NCBI RefSeq assembly: GCF_947489365.1
Contig: NZ_CANLDB010000008.1
Coordinates: forward strand, 62,001 to 126,000
From: an uncultured Nocardioides sp.
GTDB lineage: Bacteria; Actinomycetota; Actinomycetes; Propionibacteriales; Nocardioidaceae
Direction of reading: 5' to 3'
Length of the DNA stretch: 64,000 nt
Each line of letters opens with the position of its first letter. The stretch's first letter is position 1. Positions 7,607 through 15,484 of the stretch are shown here, piece by piece. Made by a program: the position numbers and the translations under genes. The notes under the pieces are model-generated. The model was not told the DNA's origin. It searched no databases and worked only from the letters and a program-made list of their open reading frames with translations.

Positions 7607-10059
7607 GCGCGTCGTACCGCCGCGGCCGGATCTCCGGTGGCCGCGACCTGCTGCTCGCCCTGACGGCGTGCCTCACCGCGTGGACGACGACGATGGCGTG
7701 GCGCGGCTTCACCGAGAACCCGGACCGCTTCCTCGTCCCGCTGCTGGGCATCGGCCTCGTGGTCGCGGTCGTCGGCAGCGCGCTGCGCACCCTCGGCGTG
7801 CCGGCGGTGCTCGTCGTCGTGGCACAGCTCGGCGTCGCCGCGGTCGGGTTCCTCCGCAGTGCGACCGGGTCGTGGCTGCCCACGCCGGACACCGTGGCGC
7901 TCGCCGTCCGGGCGCTCGAGGACGCCGTGGTCAGCGCCGGGCGGTACGCCGCCCCGGTCGGCGGCGACGTCCCCCCGGTGGAGCCGCTGCTGCTGCTCGC
8001 GGGCCTGGCGTGCCTGCTGATGGTCGACGTGCTCGCCTGCAGCATCCGCACGGTCTCGCTCGCGGGCCTGCCGCTGCTGACGGTCTACACGCTCCCGGTC
8101 AGCATGCTGGGCGGCGAGGTGACGTGGTGGGTCTTCGCGGCCCCCGCCGCCGGGTTCCTGTGGATGCTCTTCCAGAGCACCGCCGCCGAGCTGGACCGAT
8201 GGGACGCCGCCGAGGACGGCACCGCGGGAGACCGCGACGACGCCGTCCAGGACACCGGGTTCGGCGTCCGGACCGGCGGGGTGGGGGCCACGGCGCTCGG
8301 CCTGGGCGCGACCGCGACGGGCCTGGCGCTCGTCGTCCCCCTCGCCGTCCCCACCCTCGGCCTGGCCGCCCTCGACGGGGACGGCACGGGCGGTGGTGAC
8401 CGGGAGATCTCGCTGACCAACCCGATGACCGACCTGCGCCGCGACCTGCGCCGGCCCGAGGACACGCCGCTGCTGCAGCTGCGCACCTCCGACCCCGACC
8501 CGTCGTACCTGCGTATCTCGGTGCTGAACCGCTTCTCCGACGAGGCCTGGACGAGCGGCAACCGGGACCTGCCCGACGACCAGAGCGCGTCCGGGCTGAT
8601 GCCGGCGCCGGAGGGCGTCGCGGAGACCGTCGCGCGGCGCGAGCACGACTACGACATCCGGGTCTCCCCCGACTTCGTCTCGGCCTGGCTGCCCACGCCG
8701 TTCCCCGCGCAGCGCGTGGACGCCGAGGGGTTGTGGAAGTACGACGTCTCCACCCGCGACTTCATCGCCGCCGAGGACGACCTCACCACCGCGGGGCTGC
8801 GCTACACCGCGACCGGTCTCGACCTGGACATCACGCAGGCCGCGCTCGTCACCTCGACCCCCAGCAGCAGCGCGCTGGGCTCGGAGTTCACCGAGCTGCC
8901 CGACGACCTGCCGCTCGAGGTGCGCCAGCTGTCCCGGGCCGTCACCGACGGCGCCACCACCGACCTGGACCGCGCGGTGGCGCTGCAGCAGTGGTTCCGC
9001 CGCGACGGCGGGTTCACCTACAGCCTGCAGGCCGACAGCGGCAACGGCGCCGACGACCTGGTGTCGTTCCTCGACGACGGCCCCGACGGGCGCACCGGCT
9101 ACTGCGAGCAGTTCGCCTCGGCGATGGCCGTGATGGCGCGCGCGCTCGACATCCCCGCCCGGGTCGCGGTGGGCTTCCTGCACCCCGAGCAGGTCGGCAG
9201 CGACGGCGACGAGGCCCTGTGGGAGTACTCCTCCGACGACCTGCACGCCTGGCCCGAGCTGTACTTCCCCGGCTCCGGCTGGGTCCGCTTCGAGCCCACC
9301 CCCGCCGGCCGCGCCTCGGAGGTCCCGGACTACACCCAGGGCCTCGGCGACACCGACCGCCCGGACGTCACCGAGCCCGGGCAGGGCGCCGGGGACGCGC
9401 CGATCCCCGACCAGGGCGGCGGCGAGGGCGGGGTCCCCGAGCCGGCCGACCGGCAGGTCGCCGTCGAGGCCTCGGCGACGTCCTCCTCACCGCTCGCGGC
9501 GTGGCGCACGGTCGCCCTGTCCCTGGGCGGCCTCGCCCTCGTGGTGCTCCTGGCCGCGGCGCCCGCCCTGCTGCGACGCCGTCGCCGCACCCACCGCCGG
9601 ACCACCTGGAGCCCGGTCGAGGCCGCCTGGGCCGAGCTCCGCGACACCGTCGTCGACCTGCGTCAGCCCTGGCCCGCCGGGCGCTCGCCCCGCCAGGCCC
9701 TCGCCCTGCTCGAGCCCCTGCTGCAGCCCGACCCCGACTCCCGGTCGGACCGTGCGGCCAGCGACCACGCCGCCGCCGTCCCCGCGCTGCGCCGGCTCGT
9801 CGCCGCGGTCGAGCAGGAGCGCTACGCCCGCGCGACCCCCGCCCAGGACCCGGGCCACGCCGCCGCCCTGGACGCCGACGTCGAAGCCGTCCGGCTGGCC
9901 CTCGCCGGTGCCACCGGCGGACGACGCCGCCGCCTCGCCCGCTGGCTGCCCGCCTCGGCGCTCCCCACGGCGGCGCGGCCCGCCGCGCCCACGCCGGCCA
10001 CCCGTCGTACGGGCTCGGGGGCGGGACGCCCCGGCACCGTCGTCGACCGCCTGGTCTGA
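7603..10059 (+). CDS. Membrane transglutaminase-like protein (DUF3488 / TgpA type)
   Basis: 818 residues. The N-terminal third is a bundle of about six membrane segments (roughly 10-260, with a charged loop) of the DUF3488 type. A periplasmic/extracellular domain follows with a transglutaminase-like cysteine-protease fold: TGYCEQFASAM with catalytic Cys at about 501, LHAWPELYF with His at about 548, and the usual GWVRFEPTP end. A further membrane helix (about 635-655) leads to a cytoplasmic DUF4129-like tail rich in Ala/Arg. The family includes Pseudomonas TgpA, which is essential, but the reaction is not known. It shares an ATGA overlap with the DUF58 gene and is directly followed by the 32-bp repeat array. 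Confidence 0.9.
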   Translation: MSASYRRGRISGGRDLLLALTACLTAWTTTMAWRGFTENPDRFLVPLLGIGLVVAVVGSALRTLGVPAVLVVVAQLGVAAVGFLRSATGSWLPTPDTVALAVRALEDAVVSAGRYAAPVGGDVPPVEPLLLLAGLACLLMVDVLACSIRTVSLAGLPLLTVYTLPVSMLGGEVTWWVFAAPAAGFLWMLFQSTAAELDRWDAAEDGTAGDRDDAVQDTGFGVRTGGVGATALGLGATATGLALVVPLAVPTLGLAALDGDGTGGGDREISLTNPMTDLRRDLRRPEDTPLLQLRTSDPDPSYLRISVLNRFSDEAWTSGNRDLPDDQSASGLMPAPEGVAETVARREHDYDIRVSPDFVSAWLPTPFPAQRVDAEGLWKYDVSTRDFIAAEDDLTTAGLRYTATGLDLDITQAALVTSTPSSSALGSEFTELPDDLPLEVRQLSRAVTDGATTDLDRAVALQQWFRRDGGFTYSLQADSGNGADDLVSFLDDGPDGRTGYCEQFASAMAVMARALDIPARVAVGFLHPEQVGSDGDEALWEYSSDDLHAWPELYFPGSGWVRFEPTPAGRASEVPDYTQGLGDTDRPDVTEPGQGAGDAPIPDQGGGEGGVPEPADRQVAVEASATSSSPLAAWRTVALSLGGLALVVLLAAAPALLRRRRRTHRRTTWSPVEAAWAELRDTVVDLRQPWPAGRSPRQALALLEPLLQPDPDSRSDRAASDHAAAVPALRRLVAAVEQERYARATPAQDPGHAAALDADVEAVRLALAGATGGRRRRLARWLPASALPTAARPAAPTPATRRTGSGAGRPGTVVDRLV

Positions 10060-10065
10060 GGAGCC

Positions 10066-10321
10066 GAGTCGGCACGTCTGCGCAGCTGGGAGCGGTCGAG
10101 TCGGCACGTCTGCGCACTTCATCAGGCTCGAGTCGGCACGTCTGCGCACTTCACAGGGCTCGAGTCGGCACGTCTGCGCACTTCACAAGGCTCGAGTCGG
10201 CACGTCTGCGCACTTCACAAGGCTCGAGTCGGCACGTCTGCGCACCGTACGAGCCTCGAGGCGGCGCTTGATCACGCCGTACGTCGCCCGAGTCGGCACC
10301 TGCGCGCACCGCGAGCCCCAT
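10066..10321 (+). repeat. Tandem 32-bp repeat array, eight units, forward (locus A)
   Basis: Units start at 10066, 10098, 10130, 10162, 10194, 10226, 10258 and 10290, exactly 32 bp apart. Six carry the identical 19-base core GAGTCGGCACGTCTGCGCA followed by a 13-base tail; two tails are identical (CTTCACAAGGCTC) and two more differ from it at one or two positions. Unit seven is strongly degenerate and unit eight partly. The first unit begins seven bases after the stop of the transglutaminase gene and runs in its sense direction. Apparent open frames here are repeat artefacts. Confidence 0.95.
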
Positions 10322-10366
10322 GAGTGAGCGAAGCACGTGCCTTCCGACGCGACCGCCGCCCGGCTC

Positions 10367-10494
10367 AGCGCGTCCAGCCTGCGCAGACCTGCCGACTCGA
10401 CGCCCTCCGGCTGCGCAGACGTGCCGACTCGACGCCCTCAGCCTGCGCACACGTGCCAACTCGACGCCTTCAGCGTGCGCAGACGTGCCGACTC
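10367..10494 (-). repeat. Tandem 32-bp repeat array, four units, reverse (locus A)
   Basis: Cores (reverse complement TGCGCAGACGTGCCGACTC) end at 10398, 10430, 10462 and 10494, again exactly 32 bp apart, with 0-2 mismatches. Read on the minus strand the first unit starts 19 bases after the stop of the DUF3040 gene, in its sense direction. The tails differ from the forward ones and end in GGCGTC or similar. With the forward array it fills most of the 453-base gap between two convergent genes; the 45 bases between the arrays hold nothing I recognise. Confidence 0.95.
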
Positions 10495-10512
10495 GACGTC
10501 AGGGAGTGGGGC

Positions 10513-10974
10513 TCAGAAGCCCTGGCCGCCCTCGCGGCGGCGGCGCCACCGCTCCTCCATGCGCTCCATGAAGGAGCCGGAGGCGCGCTCACGCTCGCGG
10601 CGCTGACGGTTGCGGCCACGGCCTCGGCTGCGGCCGCCCTCGATGACGGTGAAGGGGCCACCGGTGGCTTCGCCGGCGTCGTGGGGCGCGCCGTCGCCGA
10701 CCTGCTGGCGGCTGCGGACGGCGGCGATGCCGAGGGTCGCGGAGGCCAGCATGATGACGAAGCCGACGACCCCGATGACGGTGTAGCCGGAGACGGCGCC
10801 ACCGAGCATGACGGCGACTCCGCCGAGGAACACGACCCCGGCGCCGATGGCACGACGGCGGGCGGCACGCCGGAGCGTGGTGCCCCGCAGGGTGGACGCC
10901 AGCTTGGGGTCCTCCTCGACCAGCGCGCGCTCCATCTGCTCGAGCATGCGCAGCTCCTCTTCCGAGAGCGGCAA
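10513..10974 (-). CDS. DUF3040 membrane protein
   Basis: 153 residues of the actinobacterial DUF3040 family (compare Rv2169c in the same neighbourhood). It starts MPLSEEELRMLEQMERALVEEDPKLASTLRG, the family's conserved acidic block, followed by a basic stretch RRAARRR, two membrane segments (about 44-66 and 70-90) and a basic, Arg-rich C-terminal tail (about 115-150). The start is TTG at 10974, chosen because it gives the family-typical MPLSE and has GGGAGG five bases upstream. Function unknown. A perfect 7-bp hairpin sits in its leader. Confidence 0.88.
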   Translation of the reverse strand: MPLSEEELRMLEQMERALVEEDPKLASTLRGTTLRRAARRRAIGAGVVFLGGVAVMLGGAVSGYTVIGVVGFVIMLASATLGIAAVRSRQQVGDGAPHDAGEATGGPFTVIEGGRSRGRGRNRQRRERERASGSFMERMEERWRRRREGGQGF

Positions 10975-10994
10975 GGGGACCTCCCAAGTACACA

Positions 10995-11012
10995 GGGGTC
11001 CTCGGGGACCCC
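10995..11012 (-). promoter_or_regulatory. Hairpin in the DUF3040 leader
   Basis: GGGGTCC, loop TCGG, GGACCCC: a perfect seven-pair stem about 20 bases upstream of the TTG start and downstream of a TAGACT -10-like element near 11034. It could influence translation or act as an attenuator. Only the symmetry supports this. Confidence 0.4.
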
Positions 11013-11105
11013 GGCGATGACGAGACGACAAGTCTAGGCAGCCTCTGCCGACGACGGTACCCAAGGTGCGGAAATCACCGACGCCCGTCCGTGGTGCGGC
11101 CGGGG

Positions 11106-11846
11106 TCAGGGACGCCCGCCGCGAGCCACGACGTGGAGCTGGGTCGCCAGCGGGAACAGCTCCGGGCGCACCGCGGCCGCCTGCTCGAGATCGACCAGCG
11201 CCTGCGAGGCGCCGGGCTCCAGGTCGAGCAGCGCCCCGGGCACCAGGTCGGCGAACACGCGGACGCCGTGGACGGAGACCACGTCGAGGCCGGCCCCGCC
11301 GAGCAGGGTCCGGAGCTCCTCGTGGGTGAAGCGTCGACCGCGAGGGGCGGCGGCGGGCGGGGTCGCGGGGTCGAGCAGCTCGCGGGCCTGCACCAGGTGG
11401 CCCGCCATGGCGCGCGCCAGGACGGCGGCGTACCGCTGGGCGACGACCAGGCTCAGCACCCCGTCGGGCCTCAGGCAGCCGGCGAGTGCGGTCAGCGCGG
11501 CGACGGGGTCGGTCACCACCTCGAGCACGCCGTGGCACAGGACGGCGTCGACCTGCTCGACGCCACCCAGGTCGGCCAGGTCGCCCAGGACGCCGTGGAC
11601 CCGCTCGGCCACCCCACGCTCGTCGGCTCGGCGCGCGAGCATCGCCAGCGCGTCCGGGCTGGGGTCGACCACGGTGACCCGGTGCCCCAGCTCGGCGACC
11701 CGGACGGCGAGACCACCGGTACCGCCGCCGACGTCCAGGACGTCGGCCGGCTCGGCGGGCAGCGCGTCGCGCAGCGTGGCCCACAGCACCGTCGTCCGCG
11801 CGGCACCGCGACGTTCGGAGGGTCGCTCGGGTGTCGGCGCGGGCAT
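11106..11846 (-). CDS. Class I SAM-dependent methyltransferase
   Basis: 246 residues. Rossmann-type SAM fold with motif I VLDVGGGTGGLAVRVAELG (about 39-57), acidic strand-2 end VTVVDPSPDAL and a later LCHGVLEVVTDP block. The product is close to the CmoA/UbiE-like group of small-molecule methyltransferases, but no residue seen here defines the substrate. ATG 11846 is preferred over an in-frame codon at 11855 because a TAGGGT -10 box ends seven bases before it. It lies between DUF3040 and the HEPN gene, a common actinobacterial order. Confidence 0.85.
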   Translation of the reverse strand: MPAPTPERPSERRGAARTTVLWATLRDALPAEPADVLDVGGGTGGLAVRVAELGHRVTVVDPSPDALAMLARRADERGVAERVHGVLGDLADLGGVEQVDAVLCHGVLEVVTDPVAALTALAGCLRPDGVLSLVVAQRYAAVLARAMAGHLVQARELLDPATPPAAAPRGRRFTHEELRTLLGGAGLDVVSVHGVRVFADLVPGALLDLEPGASQALVDLEQAAAVRPELFPLATQLHVVARGGRP

Positions 11847-11853
11847 GGCGCAC

Positions 11854-11859
11854 ACCCTA
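11854..11859 (-). promoter_or_regulatory. -10 box, leaderless methyltransferase gene
   Basis: TAGGGT on the minus strand, seven bases before ATG 11846; transcription would start at or next to the start codon. Confidence 0.5.
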
Positions 11860-11884
11860 GTGTCGGCGCCGCCCTCGGCCGCGC

Positions 11885-12343
11885 TCAGGCCGACGGGCGC
11901 TCGAGGTCGTACGCCGCTCGCCCGGCGACGGCCGTCCGCCGGGGGCCGGTGTGGTGGGGCACGAGCCCCAGCGCCGACTCCACCGTGGCCAGGAACCGGT
12001 CGGCGTCACGGACGAGGTCGTCGGCCTCCCGCTCGGAGACCGCTCCCCTCGCCCCCGCCTCGGCGGCGGCGCGCCGGGCGGCGCCGTCGGAGAAGAACCG
12101 GGCCCACTCGGCGAGCTCGGGGGCGACGCGGGTCAGGAGCACCCAGGCGTTGCGCTGCGGACGACGCCGCGGGTCCGGCTGGGCGCGGGCGGCCAGCAGC
12201 GCGGCAGCCGCCTGGAGGGCGGCGACGTGGGCGGTGGCGTAGCGACGGTTGACGTCCGGGGTGGTGGCCGCCACCTCCAACGAGGCCGCCGACCGGTCGA
12301 GGTAGGCGTGGGTGCTGGCCGGGAGGGCCTGGGGGTGGAGCAT
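11885..12343 (-). CDS. SAV_6107-type HEPN domain protein
   Basis: 152 residues, helix-rich and Ala-rich. The stretch NRRYATAHVAALQAAAALLAAR carries an R-x4-H arrangement as in HEPN ribonuclease motifs, followed by WVLLTRVAPELAEWARFFSDGA, characteristic of the SAV_6107 family. HEPN proteins are often RNases or toxin/repair partners; activity of this family is not established. ATG 12343 is the first methionine of the conserved part; a GTG five codons upstream would also work. A perfect LexA box lies 126 bases upstream, so the gene is probably SOS-induced. The track between box and start shows no conserved coding. Confidence 0.8.
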   Translation of the reverse strand: MLHPQALPASTHAYLDRSAASLEVAATTPDVNRRYATAHVAALQAAAALLAARAQPDPRRRPQRNAWVLLTRVAPELAEWARFFSDGAARRAAAEAGARGAVSEREADDLVRDADRFLATVESALGLVPHHTGPRRTAVAGRAAYDLERPSA

Positions 12344-12468
12344 CGTCTGTGGTCGCACGGCGGCCTCCGGGTGGGCGCGGGCGGTCGCCGACCGCCCGTC
12401 GGGAACGGGGACTCGACCCGGGGGTGACCGTGGTGACGCCGGGGTCGAGGCGACGCCACCACGGTCGA

Positions 12469-12484
12469 TCGAACGCGTGTTCGA
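12469..12484 (-). promoter_or_regulatory. LexA/SOS box upstream of the HEPN gene
   Basis: TCGAACGCGTGTTCGA is a perfect match to the actinobacterial and Gram-positive LexA consensus TCGAAC-N4-GTTCGA. The symmetry extends one base further on each side (A...T). On the minus strand a TACTCT -10-like box lies about nine bases upstream of it (near 12494-12489), so LexA would sit on the transcription start. The divergent side faces the stop of the membrane-protein gene, so the HEPN gene is the only sensible target. Confidence 0.85.
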
Positions 12485-12542
12485 TGTGACCAGAGTAGGT
12501 CGGGCGTCGGCCGGGGTCAAGCACCCCGGCGCGGGCTGTACG

Positions 12543-13046
12543 TCAGGCCGCCGGGGCGCGACGGGCGAGCCAGCGCGAGGTCCCCGGGTGCCACAGGCAG
12601 GCGACGAGCGCGACGCACGAGAGACCGGTCAGGACGGCGAGGCCCGTGAAGGCGAGGGGCGCGCCTGTCCGGGCGGCCAGGGCCGCGGCGACCACGCCGG
12701 CCGCGGCGCCCGCGGTCAGCCACGTGCGGACCCAGCCGGCGCGGTGCCGCAGCATCGCCGCGAGCACGGCGCCGATCGGCACGAGGGTCAGGAACACGAC
12801 CACGGCGAGCGGCACGAAGTCGGGGACGGCGACCGGCGACTCCTCGAGGGCCGTCAGACCACCCTGCTCCACGACCGCGCCGGCGGCCGGGTTGTCCGAG
12901 GCCCACGCCGTCACCAGGAGGTCCTCCCACACCACGGTCGCCCCGACGAGGGCGGCCAGGAGCACGGCCTGCACGCCCATCACGGCGGTGGCGGCCCGGA
13001 CCGACGCGGGGGGACGCTCGGCGCGCCGTGCCTCGACCTGGCTCAT
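12543..13046 (-). CDS. Four-span membrane protein of unknown function
   Basis: 167 residues with a basic cytoplasmic start (MSQVEARRAERPP) and four hydrophobic segments at about 18-40, 76-98, 104-125 and 130-150. The loop after helix 1 carries VWEDLLVTAWASDNPAAGAVVEQGG. ATG 13046 was chosen because the longer frame adds a Trp/Arg-rich stretch unlike a protein start. I do not recognise the family. It stands between the HEPN gene and a divergent oxidoreductase. Confidence 0.65.
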   Translation of the reverse strand: MSQVEARRAERPPASVRAATAVMGVQAVLLAALVGATVVWEDLLVTAWASDNPAAGAVVEQGGLTALEESPVAVPDFVPLAVVVFLTLVPIGAVLAAMLRHRAGWVRTWLTAGAAAGVVAAALAARTGAPLAFTGLAVLTGLSCVALVACLWHPGTSRWLARRAPAA

Positions 13047-13128
13047 CCGCGCCCTCCAGCGTCCGTCGTGAGGGGTCCATTCTGCCGCCCACCACGGAGG
13101 CGCGCACATCCGCGCACCGACGTCCGCC

Positions 13129-13134
13129 TAGCCT
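13129..13134 (+). promoter_or_regulatory. -10 box, leaderless oxidoreductase gene
   Basis: TAGCCT, six bases before ATG 13141. Confidence 0.55.
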
Positions 13135-13140
13135 GGCGCC

Positions 13141-14451
13141 ATGGCGCGGGTGGTGGTGGTCGGCGCCGGGTTCGGCGGGCTGGCCGCCGCGGCCCGCCTC
13201 GTCCGGCTCGGCCACGAGGTCGTCGTCCTCGACGCCGCCGACGCCGCGGGCGGCGTCTGCAGGCGCGTCGAGCGGGACGGGCACACCTGGGACGCCGGTC
13301 CGACGTACACGCTGCTGCCGGCCGTGCTGCGCGACCTGTTCCGCAAGAGCGGACGGCCGCTCGAGCGGGAGATGGACCTGGTGGCCCACGACGTGGTCCG
13401 CGAGCACCGGTTCGCCGACGGCACCTCCCTGGCGCTGCCGGGCGGCTCGCGGGGCGCGCAGGTCCGGGCCGTCGACGGCCTCGGCGCGGGCCTGGGCGAG
13501 CAGTGGGCGGCGTACGTCGCGTCGTACACCGAGACCTGGGAGCTGCTCCGCACCGACGTGCTCGAGCGCCGCTGGTCCCCCGAGGTGGGGCGGACCGCGA
13601 CGGCCCGCCTGCTCGACTCCCGGGCCACCCTGCAGCGGGCGCTGCGCCGGGGGCTGCGCGACCGCCGGCTGCGGCTCGTGGCCAGCCACCCGTTCGACGT
13701 CGACGGCCACGAGCCCGGCGGCGTGCCGGCGTGGGCCGGCGTGGTGGCCTACCTCGAGCAGCGCTTCGGCACCTGGAGCGTGCCGACCCACATGGCCACG
13801 GTGACGGAGGTCCTCGCCGACCGGCTCGCGGGGCGCGGGGCCGAGGTGCGGCTGGGCACCCGCGTGCACGACGTCGTCGTGCGGGGCGGACGCGCGGTCG
13901 CCGTGGCGACGTCGGCGGGCGAGGTCGACGCCGACGTCGTCGTCTGCGCGATCGACCCGCGCCGCCTGCCCGTCCTGGCCCCGCACGTCGGCGCGACGCA
14001 GCCGGCCATGCCGCCCGTCGTCGCCCACCTGGGGCTCGAGGGCGACCTGCCCGACCTGCCGCACCACGAGACCGTGATCCACGGCGACCCGCTGCTCGTC
14101 GTCCGCGTCCAGCCCCCCGGGTCCGCGCCGGCCGGGGGTGCCGCCTGGACGGTCGTCGCCCGCGGCCGGGGCGCCGAGGACCCCGTGCGCTCGCTCGCCG
14201 AGCGCGGCGTCCACGTCCGGCCGCACGTCGTCACCCGGATCGACCTCTCCCCCCGCGCCGCGGCGGAGCGGTGGGGCGGGTCGCCGTACGGCGTGCGCTG
14301 GGAGGGGCGCGGCACGACGCGACAGCGGCTGGGGCCGCGCACCCCGGTCCCGGGCGTGCTCGTCACCGGCGCGCACGCGGCCGTGGGGCCGGGGCTGGCG
14401 TTCGTCGGGCTCGCCTCGGCACTGGTGGCCGCGGAGGTCCCGCCCGTCTGA
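13141..14451 (+). CDS. Phytoene desaturase-family FAD oxidoreductase
   Basis: 436 residues of the CrtI/amine-oxidase superfamily. N-terminal dinucleotide fold VVVVGAGFGGLAAAARL with GAGFGG at 8-13, then the FAD-ribityl stretch AGGVCRRVERDGHTWDAGPTYTLLP, typical of phytoene desaturases, and a C-terminal FAD segment VLVTGAHAAVGPGLAFVGLASALVAAEV. It is somewhat shorter than carotenoid desaturases (about 490-510). No phytoene synthase is nearby, but a polyprenyl diphosphate synthase is two genes on, so an isoprenoid substrate is plausible. The reaction is not determined by sequence. It converges on metF with only 24 bases between stops. Confidence 0.85.
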   Translation: MARVVVVGAGFGGLAAAARLVRLGHEVVVLDAADAAGGVCRRVERDGHTWDAGPTYTLLPAVLRDLFRKSGRPLEREMDLVAHDVVREHRFADGTSLALPGGSRGAQVRAVDGLGAGLGEQWAAYVASYTETWELLRTDVLERRWSPEVGRTATARLLDSRATLQRALRRGLRDRRLRLVASHPFDVDGHEPGGVPAWAGVVAYLEQRFGTWSVPTHMATVTEVLADRLAGRGAEVRLGTRVHDVVVRGGRAVAVATSAGEVDADVVVCAIDPRRLPVLAPHVGATQPAMPPVVAHLGLEGDLPDLPHHETVIHGDPLLVVRVQPPGSAPAGGAAWTVVARGRGAEDPVRSLAERGVHVRPHVVTRIDLSPRAAAERWGGSPYGVRWEGRGTTRQRLGPRTPVPGVLVTGAHAAVGPGLAFVGLASALVAAEVPPV

Positions 14452-14475
14452 GAATCCGGGAGGGGTCGGCGAGCC

Positions 14476-15411
14476 TCAGGCCGTGATGCGCAGCGCCGAG
14501 AAGATCTCGCGCGTCGCGGTGGAGCGGTTGAGCGTGTAGAAGTGCAGCCCCGGCGCGCCGGCGGCCTCGAGCTCCACGCACAGCTCGGCGGCCATCGCGA
14601 TGCCCTCCGCCCGGACCGCCGCCTTGTCGTCGCCGTGGCGCTCGACGCGCTCCCGCACCCGGGCGGGCAGCTCACGGCCCGACAGCTCCGCCATGCGGGC
14701 GACCTGGCCGAGGTTCAGGATCGGCATGATCCCCGGGAGGATCGGGAAGTCGACGCCCCGGGCGCTCGAGCGCTCCAGCAGGGCGGCGTAGTCGGAGGCC
14801 TGGAAGACCATGTCGGTGATGGCGAACTCGGCGCCCGCCCGCTGCTTGGAGAGCAGCACCTCGGTGTCGCGCTCGACCGACTCGGCGCCCGGGTGGACGC
14901 CGGGGAACGCCGCGACGCCGACGGTGAACCCGCCGCCCGCGGCCAGCCGGACCAGCTCCTCGGCGTAGGTGAAGCCGCCCTCGGTCGGCGTCCACGGCGA
15001 GCGCGGCCCCTCACGCGGGTCGCCCCGCAGCGCGAGGACGTTGTGCACCCCGGCCCCGGCGTACGACGCCAGGATCGACCGCAGCTCGGCCTCGCTGTGG
15101 CCCACGCAGGTCAGGTGGCCCAGCGGCACCATCGACGTCTCGCGGGCGATGCGGCCGGTGACCCGGACGGTGGTGTCGCGCGACGAGCCGCCGGCGCCGT
15201 ACGTGACGGACACGAAGGTGGGCCGGTAGGGCTCGAGCTCGCTGATCGCCGTCCAGAGCTGGGCCTCGCCGGCCTCGTCCTTGGGCGGCATGAACTCGAA
15301 CGAGTACGACCGCTCCCCCGCCGCGATCAGCGCCGCGATGCTGCGCCGCGCGTCGCGCGGGTCGTGGAAGTGCTCACCCGAGCCCGCCTGGGACTGCACG
15401 CCGTCGGCCAC
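14476..15411 (-). CDS. metF: MetF, methylenetetrahydrofolate reductase
   Basis: Reduces 5,10-methylene-THF to 5-methyl-THF with a flavin, feeding methionine synthesis. 311 residues, a TIM-barrel of normal bacterial length. Conserved blocks: YSFEFMPPKDEAGEAQL with the catalytic Glu of the SFEFxPP motif, VSVTYGAGGSSRDTT, HLTCVGHS, LALRGDPR, and FAITDMVFQASDY. Start GTG 15411 is supported by a TAGACT box seven bases upstream; it is divergent from the polyprenyl synthase. The same pair (metF, idsA2) is adjacent in Mycobacterium (Rv2172c, Rv2173). Confidence 0.94.
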   Translation of the reverse strand: MADGVQSQAGSGEHFHDPRDARRSIAALIAAGERSYSFEFMPPKDEAGEAQLWTAISELEPYRPTFVSVTYGAGGSSRDTTVRVTGRIARETSMVPLGHLTCVGHSEAELRSILASYAGAGVHNVLALRGDPREGPRSPWTPTEGGFTYAEELVRLAAGGGFTVGVAAFPGVHPGAESVERDTEVLLSKQRAGAEFAITDMVFQASDYAALLERSSARGVDFPILPGIMPILNLGQVARMAELSGRELPARVRERVERHGDDKAAVRAEGIAMAAELCVELEAAGAPGLHFYTLNRSTATREIFSALRITA

Positions 15412-15418
15412 GGATCGG

Positions 15419-15424
15419 AGTCTA
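15419..15424 (-). promoter_or_regulatory. -10 box, leaderless metF
   Basis: TAGACT on the minus strand, seven bases before GTG 15411. It faces the idsA-type promoter 48 bases away. Confidence 0.55.
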
Positions 15425-15471
15425 GGCACGCCCCGGCGGCCGCCCCGAATCCCGACGCGGCCCGGCCCCAC

Positions 15472-15477
15472 TAGCCT
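15472..15477 (+). promoter_or_regulatory. -10 box, leaderless polyprenyl synthase gene
   Basis: TAGCCT, seven bases before GTG 15485. Confidence 0.55.
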
Positions 15478-15484
15478 CGGACCC

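Noticed and set aside
10066..10494. CRISPR array
   Set aside because: Regular spacing suggested it, but the variable part is only 13 bases, tails are near-identical between units, both orientations occur, and no cas genes are present.
10060..10512. Open frames with Ser/Arg/His-rich repeats over the array
   Set aside because: They exist in several frames only because the 32-bp units lack stops; 32 is not a multiple of three, so no protein repeat is maintained.
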